DNA of 64,000 nucleotides from Ascaris suum (GCA_013433145.1 CM024168.1:1798001-1862000); one strand, 5' to 3'. Counted from the stretch's first letter, positions 10,418 to 24,863 are shown. Notes: generated by a model not told the origin, from the sequence alone. Translations and numbers: made by a program.

Positions 10418-12363
10418 GGATATAAGAAAAAAAAAATTAAAAACTTCATCAAAATTGAAATATTAATCGAGCATATTTCAGGAAAACAAGAAAAAGATTT
10501 AAATATGTTTAGAAGAGAGAAATAGATGGGAAGAGAGAGAGAGAGAGAGGAAAAGATTCTCAAAGCCTTTGATAAGATTGCAATGATGCGTCACTTACAT
10601 TCTACTGACAAGAAAAGTCGATACAATTGGGAAAAAGAAACAACAAACTTAACGATGAGTACAGGGAGCTCTTATAAGCATCACACGTATCATGGAAGGG
10701 TTAAAAACATAGAGGGGGAAAGCTATATGCCATATTGATGCAAGACACAAAACTATACTTACTCTGAGTGGGATGGATGTGCGAAGACGGAGAGAGAGAG
10801 AGAGAGAGGCAGGAACACGGAGAGAAGAAAATGGGAAGAAAACAAGAACGGAAGAATCAAGGGAATACGCTGAAATGTTCTGTATGAAAACGAAGTACCT
10901 CAACGATCCTATTGTCAATATCCGAAACAGGTATTCAGCTTAATAGAACCGAAATAAAATATAAGTAAGAAGAAGATAATAAATGGATCGCCATTGTGGT
11001 TATTAAAATATGTTTGTTGATGAAGAATGCACCTGCATCACTCTATGTGGTTGGTTAACATTGATTGGTCTATCAGGATAATGAATTTATTTGAGCTTTA
11101 CCTGTAATAAGCGACTTTTGAATACGAATCACCTTGTCTCCCATCGCCCCACCCGTCTAGACCTCCTCTTATCTTATTAAAGTGAAATACGGAATGGTTA
11201 GGACTTCAATTTTAGAAATGCGGCTAAAATTTACGAATAGATAATAACTTACTACTGTCACAATTGTGAGGTAGACTGATGAGTACAAACCGGAATTTGA
11301 GTGAAGGGATTTCAGCAGATAAAAGCGAGTTCGATCATTTCTCAGAATTAAAAAAAAAAAACAACTGAATTTCATCATTTCATCAATAAAATTTAGGAAA
11401 TTTAATAAGCTCTCCTTCTTTTTTTTTGCAACCTTTTCCAGTATAATAAATTAAAAAACTTCAGCTGAACTGAAAAGCTAACTTATGTAAATTGAGAGCG
11501 AAAACCATCTCACAATTGCAGAGGTATAATCTTTAAAGAATTATTTATAAGAAGACGTGGGAAAACGACAAATCTTCTCTCCCAGCGAAACACAATACAT
11601 AAACCTTTAAAATTCAACGACCACCTCCCATCCTTATTCTTATACCTCACCACCGACTATATCACGAACCCATAGATAATGAGAAAATCACATATTCCAC
11701 AGGTTTAATATTTCGCCACTCTTATGAAGTCATTTGTAAAACCTGCCGGAAAAAAGCTCATTTTATGAAAAGGTGTAGAGAGAAAAAAATGAAAGCGATA
11801 GCCGTGATCAATGTGGTTACGTTTATTATCACTTCGAACGACTGCTACTTCCTATATGCTCTTTGCTAAGCGTCTCTGTTTTCATTCACTATTGTCCGCT
11901 CTTTCTTCTTTTTGTTTTTCTTTAGTTATCGTTTCTATTTTAGATATGTACTCTTTCCACTATTATTTATCTCTCTCTTCTCTTCTTGCACTTATTTTCT
12001 ATCTTCTGTTGTTTACTCGCTTCCTTAATCAACGTTAGCTTGATAGTATGATGTTTTATCGACTCACAATTCAGCGGTACTCTAAGCGTAGGGGGAAATA
12101 ACGCACCCGTAACTAGACGATATCAAACCTCATTTCCGATACCATTCTCAGATTGGACAACAGAAAAAAAAGAATTACCTAATAAAGCTGCAATTATGCC
12201 TTAACAGATGTGGGGCTAAAATAAAACTTATTTGCATATTACTTTTGCTCCTGCGAGATGGGGACAGACGAGTGGTTGCAAGTCACATGAACGCAGTAAA
12301 CTTTATGCTGGATCGTGAAAACCTATGTTGCGCATGATCGATATTCTTGCCTAGTTTAGTACT

Positions 12364-12481
12364 ATGTCGATCACGATTACTCGTAGTACTACAACTGTTA
12401 CTACGGCTTCGAGACGAAAGGCGGACAACAAGATCACTTTCGTAGACTCGATGAAAGGACCAGATATTGCAAGTATCCCAG
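12364..12481 (+). CDS. Candidate first coding exon with Thr-rich N-terminus, possibly MARVEL-type protein
   Basis: An ATG with an in-frame TAG 12 nt upstream starts MSITITRSTTTVTTASRRKA, and 39 codons later a near-consensus donor (CAG/GTAGGC) follows at 12482. The exon is GC-richer than its surroundings. Several invertebrate MARVEL-domain four-helix membrane proteins begin with V-T-x-T-R-T-T-T-T, which this resembles, but the match is short and low in complexity. I did not find downstream exons with membrane helices. The minus strand is also open here (108 codons), so the strand is not settled. It lies upstream of, and divergent from, the I-SMAD-like gene. Confidence 0.3.
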
Positions 12482-15400
12482 GTAGGCTTGTATGAGATCA
12501 CACCCATTTCCTCCACGTTGAAGACTTTGAAATGAAACTTGCCTACACGTGTTTTTGTGTGTCGTTTTGGCACGATGTTTCGCCGTGTTGTTGTAGCAGT
12601 GATTGGCACACGTCAACGCTGTCTCTCTAAGTTGGCATCGTCACTTTTTGTCGTATAAATTCTGGAAATTATTCAAATTTTTTCATTGATAATGAGATGA
12701 GACGATATGCAAATTTTAATAAACACGCTATGAACAACAGAAACAAGCTTATCACCTGAAAACATTTACAACACAGATTCTAAAGCACCTATTTCTAGTA
12801 CAAGATGAATATAATAAACGGAAAAGCGCGCCATGTGAATTGGCATAACATGCACTTTTCTAACTCGTTCAAACGATCGGCTAGTTTCATGAGTTACGAA
12901 TAAATGATAAAATATGCTGAACAATGTCTTCAGATCGTAATCATTCGACCGCTCACTCAACAGTGTTTCTTATTCGACGCGTTTACTAATATGTTTTACT
13001 AATGCGCATTACGCCGATATCGTGTCCAGGCGTATGTTTATGCGTGTCTCCGCGTATGCGTATGAGTGTCTGTGTGCACATCCGACCGTTTCAACTCGAC
13101 AATCATAAAAACTAGAACAACTGGTGAACAACATATGTATCCGATAATGATTTCCTGCATGATATTCCGCGCTGATCCCAAATCGACATAAATTTTGCAT
13201 TAAAAATGATTCCGTATCGATGAGATCTCTGTTTTAGATCAATCTGCTCCCTAAAAAACGAATCTTTTATTGAAAATAAAAACGAACGGGCGGTCATAAA
13301 TGTTTAATTATGAAGATACTATGATGCACACTTTATTTCTACTTGATCACAACGGAAAGAACGTGAGAGTGCTTGTGCTCGATGCAAAAGCCCCTACTGT
13401 GCCAGTATTATCTGCTTTTCGGATCGACCGGTTTAAAAAATAAAAACTCGATCTGGCGTAGAATATATGCAAATTTTTTGCTGCCAATAAATACCCATCA
13501 ATCCTTTCTAAATTGTGAACTAACACAAGAAAGACGGTAGAAGAGACCTACCCCATCAATGATCAATTTTCACAGCTCTGTGTTCACAAATTTTTGCGTT
13601 GAAATCCAGATGTTCGAACAGACAGACAGACAGACACCGATATGCACACATAAATACGAACACATACGACATTGCTAATAATGCAACGCATCAAAAAAAA
13701 ATCAACAGAAATTTCGTGCTGAAGTGACGTTAAAGCGTGAGAATTGCTAACTCAGAGAAATATGCTGTATTCATAATGGTAAGCGATTCTACGATAGTTT
13801 TCGACTATGAAAAGAAATTCAACACCGATTTTTTTCGGTCATCTCAACTCAATCAACACGGAAAATCGATTTATTATTAATGGGAGGTTATTAAGTATGA
13901 AGAAAATAACAGAAAACGATGCAAACAGTTATAATAATTCAACAATAAAAGCCCAGTAAAAACTACTATAAATTCTCTATGGAAATCTAATGTCTTATAT
14001 TTATTCTGTTAAGATAATGCTCGTATCGCATAAAAATATATAATCGAATTGAATTTAATTCTAGATGAATTGAAATGAGACTGATTTTAGGTCAATTAAA
14101 GACGAACTGAATAAATTATGATTAAAGGAATTAAGCACAAATTACTTCAACTTTATTCATTTCAGTAAATCCACTGCTCTCTTACAAACTTTTAACAGCT
14201 GTGCAAAAAGGTCACATAAAGGGAGTAAAATCCTTCATTAAGCTCCGCAAGGTTTAGAACTCGTTTCTATGGGCAATTATCACACAATCTGGGCATCTCA
14301 ATAATACATTTGTGTGGGAAATCCATTTTAATAGTGTGGAAACTTCGAAAAAAAAAAACTGAGCTGAAAAAAAAAACTAACTTATAGAATATATCAGCAA
14401 AAATTTCAATAAATCTAATTGAGGAAACCATCACAATGGTATGAGCATTTCAGCTAGAGATTATGACTCGATCCCCGCTCTTCCCCCTCCCCTCCGAATT
14501 CCTCTTACCAGTATCCCCTCTTGCAATGTTCTCCCTCCTTTCCTCTTCCACCACTCTCTTCATAATTCCCTCCCCTTTCGCGTATTCATTAGTCAAATAT
14601 TGAGGTGATATTGGTGCGAGGAAGTTCATAAATAACCCAACTCTATCCTATATCCTATATCGTTCATTATATGGGGAGTTCCCAATGCAGATGGCTATAG
14701 GAATTTCCACCGCATTGCACATTCCCAAAAAGAAATTTTTTAACGTCGAGAAAATTCTTGAGCATTTTTTTCGAATGTTGACGCAAATTGCTTCTATCTT
14801 TCAAAGAAAAAAAAAAAAACTACAAATAAGATAAATGAGTCTACGTTTGATCATTCAATTAAATTTTTTTTTTAATTTCAGGAAAAAAGTTTTAAAATTT
14901 TGGTGAAATTTAATTCGTAAAGCATTTTAAGATTAAATTATTCTAATTTCAGGCCAACTATTATTAGTTTTCGCGAAAAACTTAATGAATTTGAACGATT
15001 GATGTATAGTAGAGGTGGGATACATCGAGGGAAGAAAACCATTAAAACTGCTAAAGCAGATCATTTAGGCCTTAGAAATTTTAAAATTAGACACGTTGTC
15101 CAAAGCAGTTATTTCCACCGATCTGCCCCTCCACTCCTACCCAATCCCCCTCCCTCATCCCTAACACCCCCTCCCACTCCTCCTCAACAAAATAAGACCA
15201 ATGCCACATTCCCAACCAGTATGATTGTATGTTATTAAAAAAAAAACTATCAGGAAAACAACTGAGTAAATCCCTTCCAGTTATAGTATACCCAGATAAA
15301 CAGCACTAATTTCGAAACTTCACAAGACAAGAAAACAAAACCACTTAAAATCATTCGTTCTCAAAAAACTTTTGCGAGAAAATTGCCATAAAGCAAAAAA

Positions 15401-16888
15401 ATTTGCATAAATTCTTAATCGATAGCTCATTTGCATATAAAAGTGCGCTTCCGCTACTTATTAATAAATCAAACATTTTCACATCAATTCTTCCAACTAA
15501 ATGGCGCTATATTGCCGTTTGTAATCCAATATGATACGTCAACATCTTTACTTACTCTTGTGCTACGAACAACAAATGCAATGTGAACGATAGAGAATTA
15601 TGAATAAAATTACTGAATGAATTTTTCTTACGAAAGTATTTATCACGCATATATTGGGTAACTTCCGCTATCGGACATTTCCGCCACAAATTTTATAACC
15701 CTCCGGCAATCCTCTCTAATGTGCTCACTGCGTATGGAACTATTCGCTTAATATCGAGAAAATTAAATTACCTATTACTACCTTTAATTTCTCTCATTGC
15801 CTCACATTTTAGCATCCTAAAAACATCCCACTCTTCACTGCAATAAATATTTTTTCAACACAATATTTCGCTTCACTTACTTCTGCTGATCGACCATTAT
15901 TAGCCGTGGTCAACAAAGGAAGTTACTCTCTCTCTCTTGCAATAACTACGTGACACTGAAGGATTTATATCAGCTGTTCAACTGACGTAAATCATATGCA
16001 AGTTTTCATCTTGTCACATTTGTGACTGGCGATCAAAGTCAGAGTGGATCGGAGTTAGTTTGTTTTTAAGCACTAAGGTTGTTCGATAGGTTGGGATGCT
16101 TATTTAGACGAGCAATGAAAACTACCACGAATGCCCTCAGGCATAGGATGGTTGAGGTAGAGAATCGATCATAATACCGCTGGTAAAGTTTCTGGATGAA
16201 TACTTCAAAATCACTCTGTAAAAATCCCCCCTCCCCTGGTGAGAATCGAGTGACATAATTTTTTTTCGCCGACCACCCAAGGGAGCTTTTTTGAGAGTTA
16301 TTTCCGGTGAACTCATTTTAAAAAATGCTTTATAACGCTTCGACAAACCCCTGTGAACAGCGCATTTGTATCAATTGTTTATTTATCAATTGCGTTGCCT
16401 TCAGCAATCTTTCGGAAGCAATTCTCGCGTATGCAAATAAAAGGTGCATTATAACTTACAGCGATAATTACTGGCCTTAGTTTTCTCAGGCATCGGTTCT
16501 ACAATGACAGCAAAATATGGCGCAAACGACAGGAATTGTGACGGTCCCTAACTGAGGGTAGAGATAGCGTTATAGCAGAGGAATTTGTTCTAATAACACA
16601 TCTTTTCCTTATACTGTTAAAGACAATCACTTAAGTTGGCTACTATATTTGCAACACATCAAGTAGGATTATATGGAACTAAGCAAATAAAAAATTTTCG
16701 AGTACTACGCCTAGCTTGCAACATAGAAATAAATTGAATTTAATATCAAGCTGGTTAGCACGAGAGTTGTTATCAACTTTCATCGACTGCCTATATCCAT
16801 CTTCACTGTGCATATAAGAATGTGAGCTATGACTATGTCTACAGAGCAGAATTCCAGTGATGAAGGTATGGTTTGGTAGAGAGGCTGT

Positions 16889-16960
16889 GGGGGGGGGGGG
16901 GGGGGGGGAGGGGGGGGAGGAGGGGAAGAAGGAAGAAGGAGAGGGAGAATGGAATGAGAT
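16889..16960. repeat. G20 run followed by purine-rich block
   Basis: Twenty consecutive G, then AGG/GAA-rich sequence; could form a G-quadruplex or triplex. One of about 15 such polypurine or polypyrimidine islands in the window. Confidence 0.9.
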
Positions 16961-17420
16961 AGGTAGAAGCAGTGGGAATTGCAATCGTGCATGACATTTA
17001 AATCATTCTACAAGACAAATTTTGCAAGGACTGTTACGTTTGCATTGGAAAGCATAATAGAAGCACATAAACAATTACAATGAACTCCTCTTGATGAAAA
17101 AGCGTCATCCGCTGATAACATTTCTATACCTGAAATACCTGAGGTTCTCCGGTAACAACATTACCTCATTAATTACTATCTCTACCTGGATACCTAAGCC
17201 ACTGATAAATTACCAATCAGCTAATCACTTAGGCAAAGTCAACTGATACGAATAGCGTTGATTATAATCGATCCGTTGAAATTAATGCTAAATTGTGCTC
17301 AATCGTTTCATTTCAAATGCTTTTGTTGATGAATAAATTTATAAAGCACAGTGCTAAAGTGTAATTATTACAAAGAGCGCACAAAGCTCTCTCTCAACTA
17401 AATCATCCTGTAACTAGCCC

Positions 17421-17515
17421 AGGATAAAATAGGCTAGGTAAATAGTAAATAGGCTGAAATAAAATAGGCTAGGTAAATAGTAAATAGGCTGAAATAAAAT
17501 AGGCTAGGATAAAAT
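17421..17515. repeat. 35-bp tandem repeat, two full copies plus partial ends
   Basis: Units at 17431-17465 and 17466-17500 are identical; partial copies flank them. The core word is AGGCTAGGTAAATAG. Confidence 0.95.
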
Positions 17516-20500
17516 CGAATAAAATTTGAATTATTATTAGTATTATAGGAGGGATATCTCAATGTTCAGAAAGAGGATCGATGAAAATCAAAACGACAGT
17601 TAGAGAGATGGATGAGATGAAAACTTCAAAAAATTCAAAATCGAAATCTCTGAAAATAGTACAGAAATTTCTTTTCAAAAAAATCTAGAAATATGGATTT
17701 TCAGGCGGAAAAACTTCAAAAATTTCCTCACATAAGATTTTATAACTTGAAAATTTTTACTAACAAGAAAAAATGAACGATAAAAAAGAAAATTCGCAAT
17801 GGTCCTCGAAGTATCGTAGCACATTTCGTTATCCATTTATTACAACAACCGATCAATAAATCAATAAAATAAAAGACTACATAGATGAGGAAATGAAAAT
17901 CTAGCAAAGAAAACAAGAAAAAAAAAGCAACTAAATTTGATAATTTATGCAATAATTTTATAGATAATAAAATATTGAAAAATGTGCATTTAAAGAATGC
18001 AAAAAAAAAAAAACTTTTTTTCGATTAGTTCAGAGAAAATGAAATTGAAAGAAAATACCGATGAGTGAAAAAGAAAGAAAAAAGCAATCAACGCATCAGC
18101 GTAATCCTTATTCAACAACTCAAATTTCGCCTTCCATGCATACCCCTTCATCATTATAGGCTACTTTCGAATAAAAAAGTTCTATTTTAGGTATAGTGGA
18201 GATTTTTTTTTTTTTTTGAAAGAAAGAATTGAGAAAATATTACTAAAATTCGGCGATTTTTTATGCTGCTTCAATTGATTCATGTTATACCTTGCTAAAT
18301 GGATTATGGATAATACCTGCAACCTCTTCGGCAGGAATATTAGGAATGCGCTAGGACGGAAAATCCAGCTGTTACACTCTCTTCTTCAATCCCTCTCCTT
18401 CCCTCATCTTCTTCCCCATTTCCCGTGGAATATATGGATACATAATTTTTGATTAATAATACCCCAATATTACTACTGTTATTAATATGCATAATTTGCC
18501 TATAATTGACGATATGATTATCAATTATCAATGCCGATAGGATTTTCAAGCAAAATAACGAAATTTGATTTCCATCTTTCAAAGAAATATTCAGAAGCTT
18601 TTCGATATTTAATTACAAAAACATTACGTAAGGAACATTTGCCAAAGAACTTCAAAAATGCATTGAAAATGAAATCAAAATCATTAGCAAATAAAACAGC
18701 GCAATCTTCTTTGTCTTTTTTTTTTTGCAGAAGGAATTCTTAACGAAAATTTGACTCTTATTCTTATGCTAAATAACAGAGTGAAAAAATTTCAAAAAAT
18801 TCGAAAAAAATCAAATAAATATTCCAATAAAATTCTGTTAAAAATGAAGCATGATGCATTCTGCTAACGTTACAAAAATTTCACTAAAACAATAACAGTC
18901 GGCGAGAAAAATATATCTTTACCCTATAAAAATTGAACTCTTAGATATGCAAATTTGTTCTCTTTTAAATATGCAAAATTGATGCTATATGCAAATATGT
19001 GAACCGTTAAGCCATCAGAATATCTTTAAAGCTTAGAGAAGATGAAAGCTTTAAGATCGCTACAATATTATAGCTAATTGCGATACAACCACAAATACAG
19101 ATAAATATAATTTAACGCTGCAATTCTTTGCAATAGAAAACATTAAGAACGCCTTAAAAAGAATATGAAATTAGCGAAGAACGAAAAATAAATTTCTGCA
19201 ATCATATGGAGCAATTTTTAGTGACTATCATAGGTAGTCAGCAGAAATTTACGTAATAACATAATTAGCAGAAATTTGCATATCAAAGTATTATAAAAAA
19301 TCGCTCTCATATGCAAATCTCATCGATACAAAACATCGATCCTATATTATCGAGGATTGTTTAGCACTAAGAACACTCGATAAACTCATGCATAATTTTA
19401 GACTCTTATCATCAACGCTAACACTTTTATGTGAGTAAATAAAACGCCTAAATGATAACAGACAATTTCGATACACTTAAAAATGTCCCCCGCAAATATA
19501 TGCGCGTAAAATCACTTAAACGATACAAAACAATTAAAAATACTCGAAGAAATTAGCGGGGAATTTAGACGAAACGCGTTAAAATCTATGCTTGAAAATT
19601 TTTAGTTAAATTTGGAAAATGATGAGCACATCAACGGGAAAAAATAGGATTGGGAAAGAGGTGATATAGGTAGTTAGCAGAAATTTACATATCGAAAACA
19701 CTTACAAGATTTAAAAAATATAATTATATTTAACACAGTGAGAGAAAACTAGCAGGATTTAGAAAAAAGAATGCATAATGTTATGTCTGAATATTAAAAT
19801 ACAATAGGTGAGCGTTCCGTTTCATTCCCATCTCCTCACCCCTCCCCTTTCCCTTTCCAATTCAATTTCCATTCTACGAAATACCCGTGATGGGAATATC
19901 ATGGGCGTAAATACCACGATTCATAAACATTTTATATGAGATACCCAAAAACTCTACTCGACATGACACAAGAAAAACTATTGCTTATCGAATAAACAAC
20001 CCACTGATCAAAATCCTTACCAGGAGATCCCCCACCATTTGAAAGTGCTATAAGACCTTACTAGATGCTTCCTTCACAAATATAAACCTCTTCTTTCGAA
20101 GTGAAAATAGTAATTGCGAATTGTAAGACTTCATTAAATCACAAATGTAATTCTCGAAGTAAAAAATTAAGTGAAAAATGAATATAGTAATATGCGGCGC
20201 TTCAATGGCTCGATTTCGAGGAAATGCATTAAAAAACCTAGTAATAATATAAATAGAAGAACCCCTTCGAATCTCTTGAAGAACCTAATATCCCCCAAGT
20301 GTTGGATTTCTATTTTTCATTCTTTTTCCTCAGAGTATATGGAAATGATGAAACATTTTAGCTCATATTAATATCTTCTTTAAAAAATTTCTAAGAAAAA
20401 CGCAAATATTTATGAAATTTCTGCGAGAAGACGCCGAATGAAATGCGAACATTATGCATGTAGTGATGATGGTAAAGAGAGCGAAAGAGAAAAGTGGGCG

Positions 20501-22501
20501 TTAACAAATGTGCCGCTTTTCAAAGAGCGAAATTTTAGTGGACGAATTCGTTGAAATAATTTACTAATTTATGCAAATGAGTATCATTTACTTAAAACGA
20601 TATGCGCAAAAAATATTCTCAAATGTTAAAATATGCTGAATAGTTCTATTTGCGTATCGATTTCAATAAAGCATATGCAAATACTGCATACAATTTTTGT
20701 GGAAATATAATTACCCACGAGGAATCATTTCATCACCACATTTTCTTATGCATATTTTACGTTATGCATATTTAATTATTCAACAATAATATTTATAAAT
20801 ATATAAGTAAATAATTTAGGCAAATAAAAGCAATTCGCTATCCCGCTGAGCAAAAAAAAAGCAAAGAAAGAAAACTACTATGAAAAAATTTATTTATTGA
20901 ATGGACGGAATTTCCCTTGATAAATGAAATGTAAAAATTCGGCATATATGTGCATAAAAATTGAAATTGTTGAGAGGAAAATCGATATTTAATTGAAGAA
21001 CAAAAAAATATTTTCCTTATGGACGATTCTTTTACTGATTGATTAATTCCTCTTTTCTTCAGTAGAAAATAACAACTGCTGTTATTAAATGAAAACATTT
21101 TATAGAGAAATAGTCTGATGAAAATAGCAAATGAAAATGATAGAAATTGTAAAAATATTCGCAAAATAGCTTTTTTTTTTAAATGAAATGCTATTCGTGT
21201 CAAATTTTATGCTCTATAATATTTCCCCTCTCTGATATTTATATAAAAGATAGTGGAGGAAAAGGAAAGGGAAAGGGAAGGGAATGAGTTGAAGAAAAAC
21301 GTGAAACGGTTAAGAGAGGAAAATATATTAAGGAAAACAAGTCCCTCGTAATCGTTTTTCGTTGAAAAATCCAAGCTAATAGCATTAACGACAGATTTGC
21401 AATTACTCTTCAAATGGTACCAAACTAAATAACAGGTGAAAGATGATGAACGGAAGGAAAGGGAAGAATTATTAACCGCGAATTAATATATCAAGATCAG
21501 TAAAACCATATCTTTTGCATGCCGTCCCCTTCCTCCTCCCCCTCCCCCCCCTCCCCCCCCCCTCGCCACCAACAAATATTTCAAAGATGTTTACTTAGAA
21601 AAATTAGCGCAATAAAACAATAAAACAGAATACAGATCAAATGAAGAAAAGAAGTTGAAAAATATAAAAACAACAACTACTCCACAGAATCGAATTCAAA
21701 CGTCACGAACGCAAACCTCTTGCCGGTTGAATCAACGCCTCGTAATTGCACGTTAATCGTTTAATTTCGAATCAAATTCGATCAAACAAATCTGTGTTAT
21801 ATTTATAACACAAAACGTGTTATATTTTATATTTCATTAAAAATATTATTAAAACAATTAATACTTTACATAAAATTTTAAAAGCAATCGAGAAGCAATT
21901 AAGATTAGATGCTTACTGACTTTAGAGGACAGAGTTGGTTCTATATGGAATAATTTGGAAAATAATAACTAGTGGATGTTTCATAGAGACTAATCCTGAC
22001 CTTGACAGCTAATACATCAGCACTGAACATAGAACAACCGGGGATAAGTCAAAGTTAGAGATTAACGACTTTAATCTAACTTATTAAAATAAACTTATTT
22101 AGAAATAACCTTCTATGATAGCACAGATATAGTGTTAAGCGAATAGCATAATAACAATGAAATGTTACACCGAATATCAAACTCGACAAATTGAAATTCG
22201 ATATTCATCCATTTTATCATAAAATAAAACAAGTCGCTCTTTTATCTAAAAAAAGGAGTGATTTAAAGATATGCTGATGAAGCAGACGTAAAGCAATCGA
22301 ACGAGGCGAAATTCCTCAACTAAACAAATGGTATTTCATATTAAAAACAAGTCACTTATAAAGACTTGACAATACTATCAATAAATTCACGCATCATTGC
22401 CTGACCCATCAACGCTCTACTATCAATTTCACATCAACATAATATTCACTGAGTGTCGTACAGTTCGAACAATTTCAATTAATCTACTATTATCGATAAG
22501 C

Positions 22502-22673
22502 ATGAACAACTATCGAACGTTATGGCAATTATCTTCCGCATATGTCGATAGATCTTCTCACAACGATCTAGAAAGTGCATTGTATGCGCCTGATTCGATG
22601 GAAAATATCATCACTCATAATGTTTCACAATCAAAGAACAATGCATCAGAGAGATTGCATTATTTCTGCACAG
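22502..22673 (+). CDS. Candidate first coding exon, unknown protein
   Basis: An ATG opens 57 codons (MNNYRTLWQLSSAYVDRSS and onward, ending LHYFCT) before a CACAG/GTTTAG donor at 22674. The composition is protein-like, with mixed polar residues and no homopolymer bias, and the frame differs in base content from its flanks. No domain recognised. It lies just upstream of a degenerate repeat array, so the donor may be fortuitous. Confidence 0.22.
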
Positions 22674-22799
22674 GTTTAGATTTGAGGGCGGAAGTTGATG
22701 ATGACTAACGCTGACAATTCTTCAAATAGAGATGCTTATTGGTTACTTTTCGATTTCTATTTTTTGAAAGACTGGAACAGCTTACGCATATTAGAGCAC

Positions 22800-23255
22800 C
22801 TAACGTATCTGTCGTATACTAGAGCATATATCGTATCGTATCTATCATACATTATCGTATCGTATCTATCATACGTTACAGTAGATTAGCCTATGTACCG
22901 TACTATCGTATATTAGAGTACATTAAGGTACATATCGTATTGATCGTACATTAGGATACTACGGTATATATAGTATCGACCGTACATTACGGTATACATC
23001 GTATCGATCGTGCATTACACCAAATTACCGTATACACCGTATCTACTATACGTTACAGTAGGTTAGAGCATCTATCGTATGTTAGAGTACATTAGGTCAC
23101 ATGTCGTACTGGTTGTACACTAGAGTAAACTGGAGTATATATCATATCGATCGTGCATTACAGTATATTAGCCTATATACCGTATCTATCGTGCATTACC
23201 GTTACGGTACGTTAGAGCATATATCTATCCGCCGTATCAGTCGTACCTTAGAGTT
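22800..23255. repeat. Degenerate minisatellite of TATCGTAT/CGTACATTA words
   Basis: About 450 bp are built from variants of a roughly 40-bp unit containing CGTATCGATCGTACATTA and AGTATATTAGAG. Units have drifted strongly in sequence and length. Many words are near-palindromic around CGATCG and GTAC. Confidence 0.85.
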
Positions 23256-23479
23256 TAATGTCACAATTTAATCAAATGATATATCAAAATCAATTTTATA
23301 TTGCAACCAATAAGTTTTCTTGAAGAACTGAAATGAAAATATCACATTACTGCCATCACAGCCGAAATCCGATTAAACACTTCAACAACAACAATAATAG
23401 TGATATTAACCAACTTACCCTTTCATAAGAATAAGGAATTTATTTTAGTAAAACAATATACGAAATAATCCTCTTGCAG

Positions 23480-23519
23480 TACTTATCTTGCTGGCCACGT
23501 ATTGACCTGTGGCAAGGGT
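23480..23519 (+). other. Possible 40-nt exon with good splice sites
   Basis: A TAATCCTCTTGCAG acceptor and a CAAGG/GTGAGA donor bracket 40 nt that is open in two frames. The minus strand also has a good acceptor here. No protein assignment is possible from so short a piece. Confidence 0.15.
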
Positions 23520-24618
23520 GAGAGCTTGAAATGATAGAGAATGTAAGGGGTGGGGTCTGAATATTTATCGAGAAAGGGGGGGGGGGGAGAGAGACAGATG
23601 TAATGAAAGATATGATCTTTTTTTGCGGAAAAATCTTAATTACCTGCTGCAAAAACAAGCAGCGTTTCAATTCCCGAAAAATAAGTCTCTTCCCCAGTTC
23701 AATGATGAAAAGTAGAAGGGGCTCCATTTGAGAGAGAAGGAGAGAGAGGGAGAGAGAGAGAAAGAAAGAAATAAAGGAAGAGAAAGACGGAAAGAGAGAG
23801 AGATATTAGATGACATTACAAAGACAGCTCGATCGCAAATGATACGGTATCTTGCACTCGTTGCTCAGCCTAAATTGCGCAATACCAAAAATGCGTCTAT
23901 TTTTTCATTAAAGTTTTTGAGAGAGAGGAAAACCACACTGCAGAAACAAAGAGAAAAAGCAGAATTGGATGTGTGCCAGATAAGTGAGGTCGATATAGTT
24001 TACGAGTCTATACAAGGTCGATATAGTCTACACTTATCAATGTTAGTTTTGCATGATTGCAGCTCGAATATATTAAACGAACATTTATGAAAGCAGCATA
24101 GTGAAGGTGGAGGAGGATAATGGACGGAAGGGGATGCAATGGGGGAAAAACGGGAAGGGGTTGATTTGTTAAGACGAAACAAGATAGTAGAAAATTTAAA
24201 AATATGCCTCGATGCGCCGGATGCAGGAAATCTCGTCTCTTTTCTGAACTTCAGGAAAATTCCCAGAACCGGAAATCACTACCATAAAGTAGGTTATTAA
24301 AAAGTTGAATGACATTAAGAGCGAGAAAGTCAAATAAGAAGAGATAAGGTTACATTACGGATATAAATTTTAACTGCATTTAATTTATTTTCTCAATTCC
24401 AGATGAATACTCCTTTCTGAGGTTTCCATCTTAGCTCGAAGAACAGGAAACCCTCAAAGATAAGTTCTTATCATATACAGATTCTGGTAAGCGTTGAGAA
24501 CTTTTTTCTTTTATGTCATCCAAGTAGTGAAAAGTAAATAGAAGCTTCTCTCTTTCATTGACTTCAACAATCTAATCGTGGAGAATTATCTTTTTACTTG
24601 AAGCAGGCAATTTTGTTC

Positions 24619-24661
24619 TACCTGAAAGCTTGCAATTTACCCATTTGGAAGCTTTCAGGTA
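24619..24661. repeat. 13-bp perfect inverted repeat, 17-nt loop
   Basis: Arms TACCTGAAAGCTT and its complement; the arm word CTTTCAGGT occurs again at about 24671. Confidence 0.9.
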
Positions 24662-24863
24662 AAGGTAAGGCTTTCAGGTGAGAAGGTAAGGCTATAAAAA
24701 CTAATGGATATCGTCAACGTGAGAAAACAAAAGAAATGGTGAACTGATCCGCAACCGATAGACCGTGCAAGTGTCTTTAAGTATATAACGTTCTTGTGAC
24801 CGAGTGGATACTTGCCGCGCGGCTTGCACCACCCCACCTTGCTTGACCTCACCTCAGAGTAAA

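Larger units (their letters stand above)
8523..12363. other. Non-coding stretch upstream of the I-SMAD-like gene
   Basis: No supported gene. It contains a (TA)n tract (9571-9656), an AAAAT microsatellite (10370-10417), short GA runs at 10536-10550 and 10790-10807, and a pyrimidine island at about 9775-9835. If the I-SMAD-like model is right, its promoter would lie in the first part of this stretch. Confidence 0.5.
12482..22501. other. Long AT-rich stretch with no supported gene
   Basis: Holds pyrimidine islands (14473-14585, 15115-15190, 18375-18430, 19815-19860, 21520-21570), a run of 20 G at 16889-16908 beside a purine block, the 35-bp tandem repeat at 17.4 kb and many ATGCAAAT words. A 40-codon ATG frame at 13321-13443 (MMHTLFLLDHNGKN, then VRVLVLDAKAP) has protein-like composition but no further support. 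Confidence 0.4.

Noticed and set aside
16679..16992. Poly-proline open frames on the minus strand
   Set aside because: They are translations of the G20 run and the purine block.
24770..24860. A tRNA-like segment containing GACCGAGTGGATA
   Set aside because: The D-arm resemblance is not accompanied by a T-arm (GTTCRAATC) or a foldable acceptor stem. The local hairpin CTTGCCGCGCGGCTTGC explains the look.
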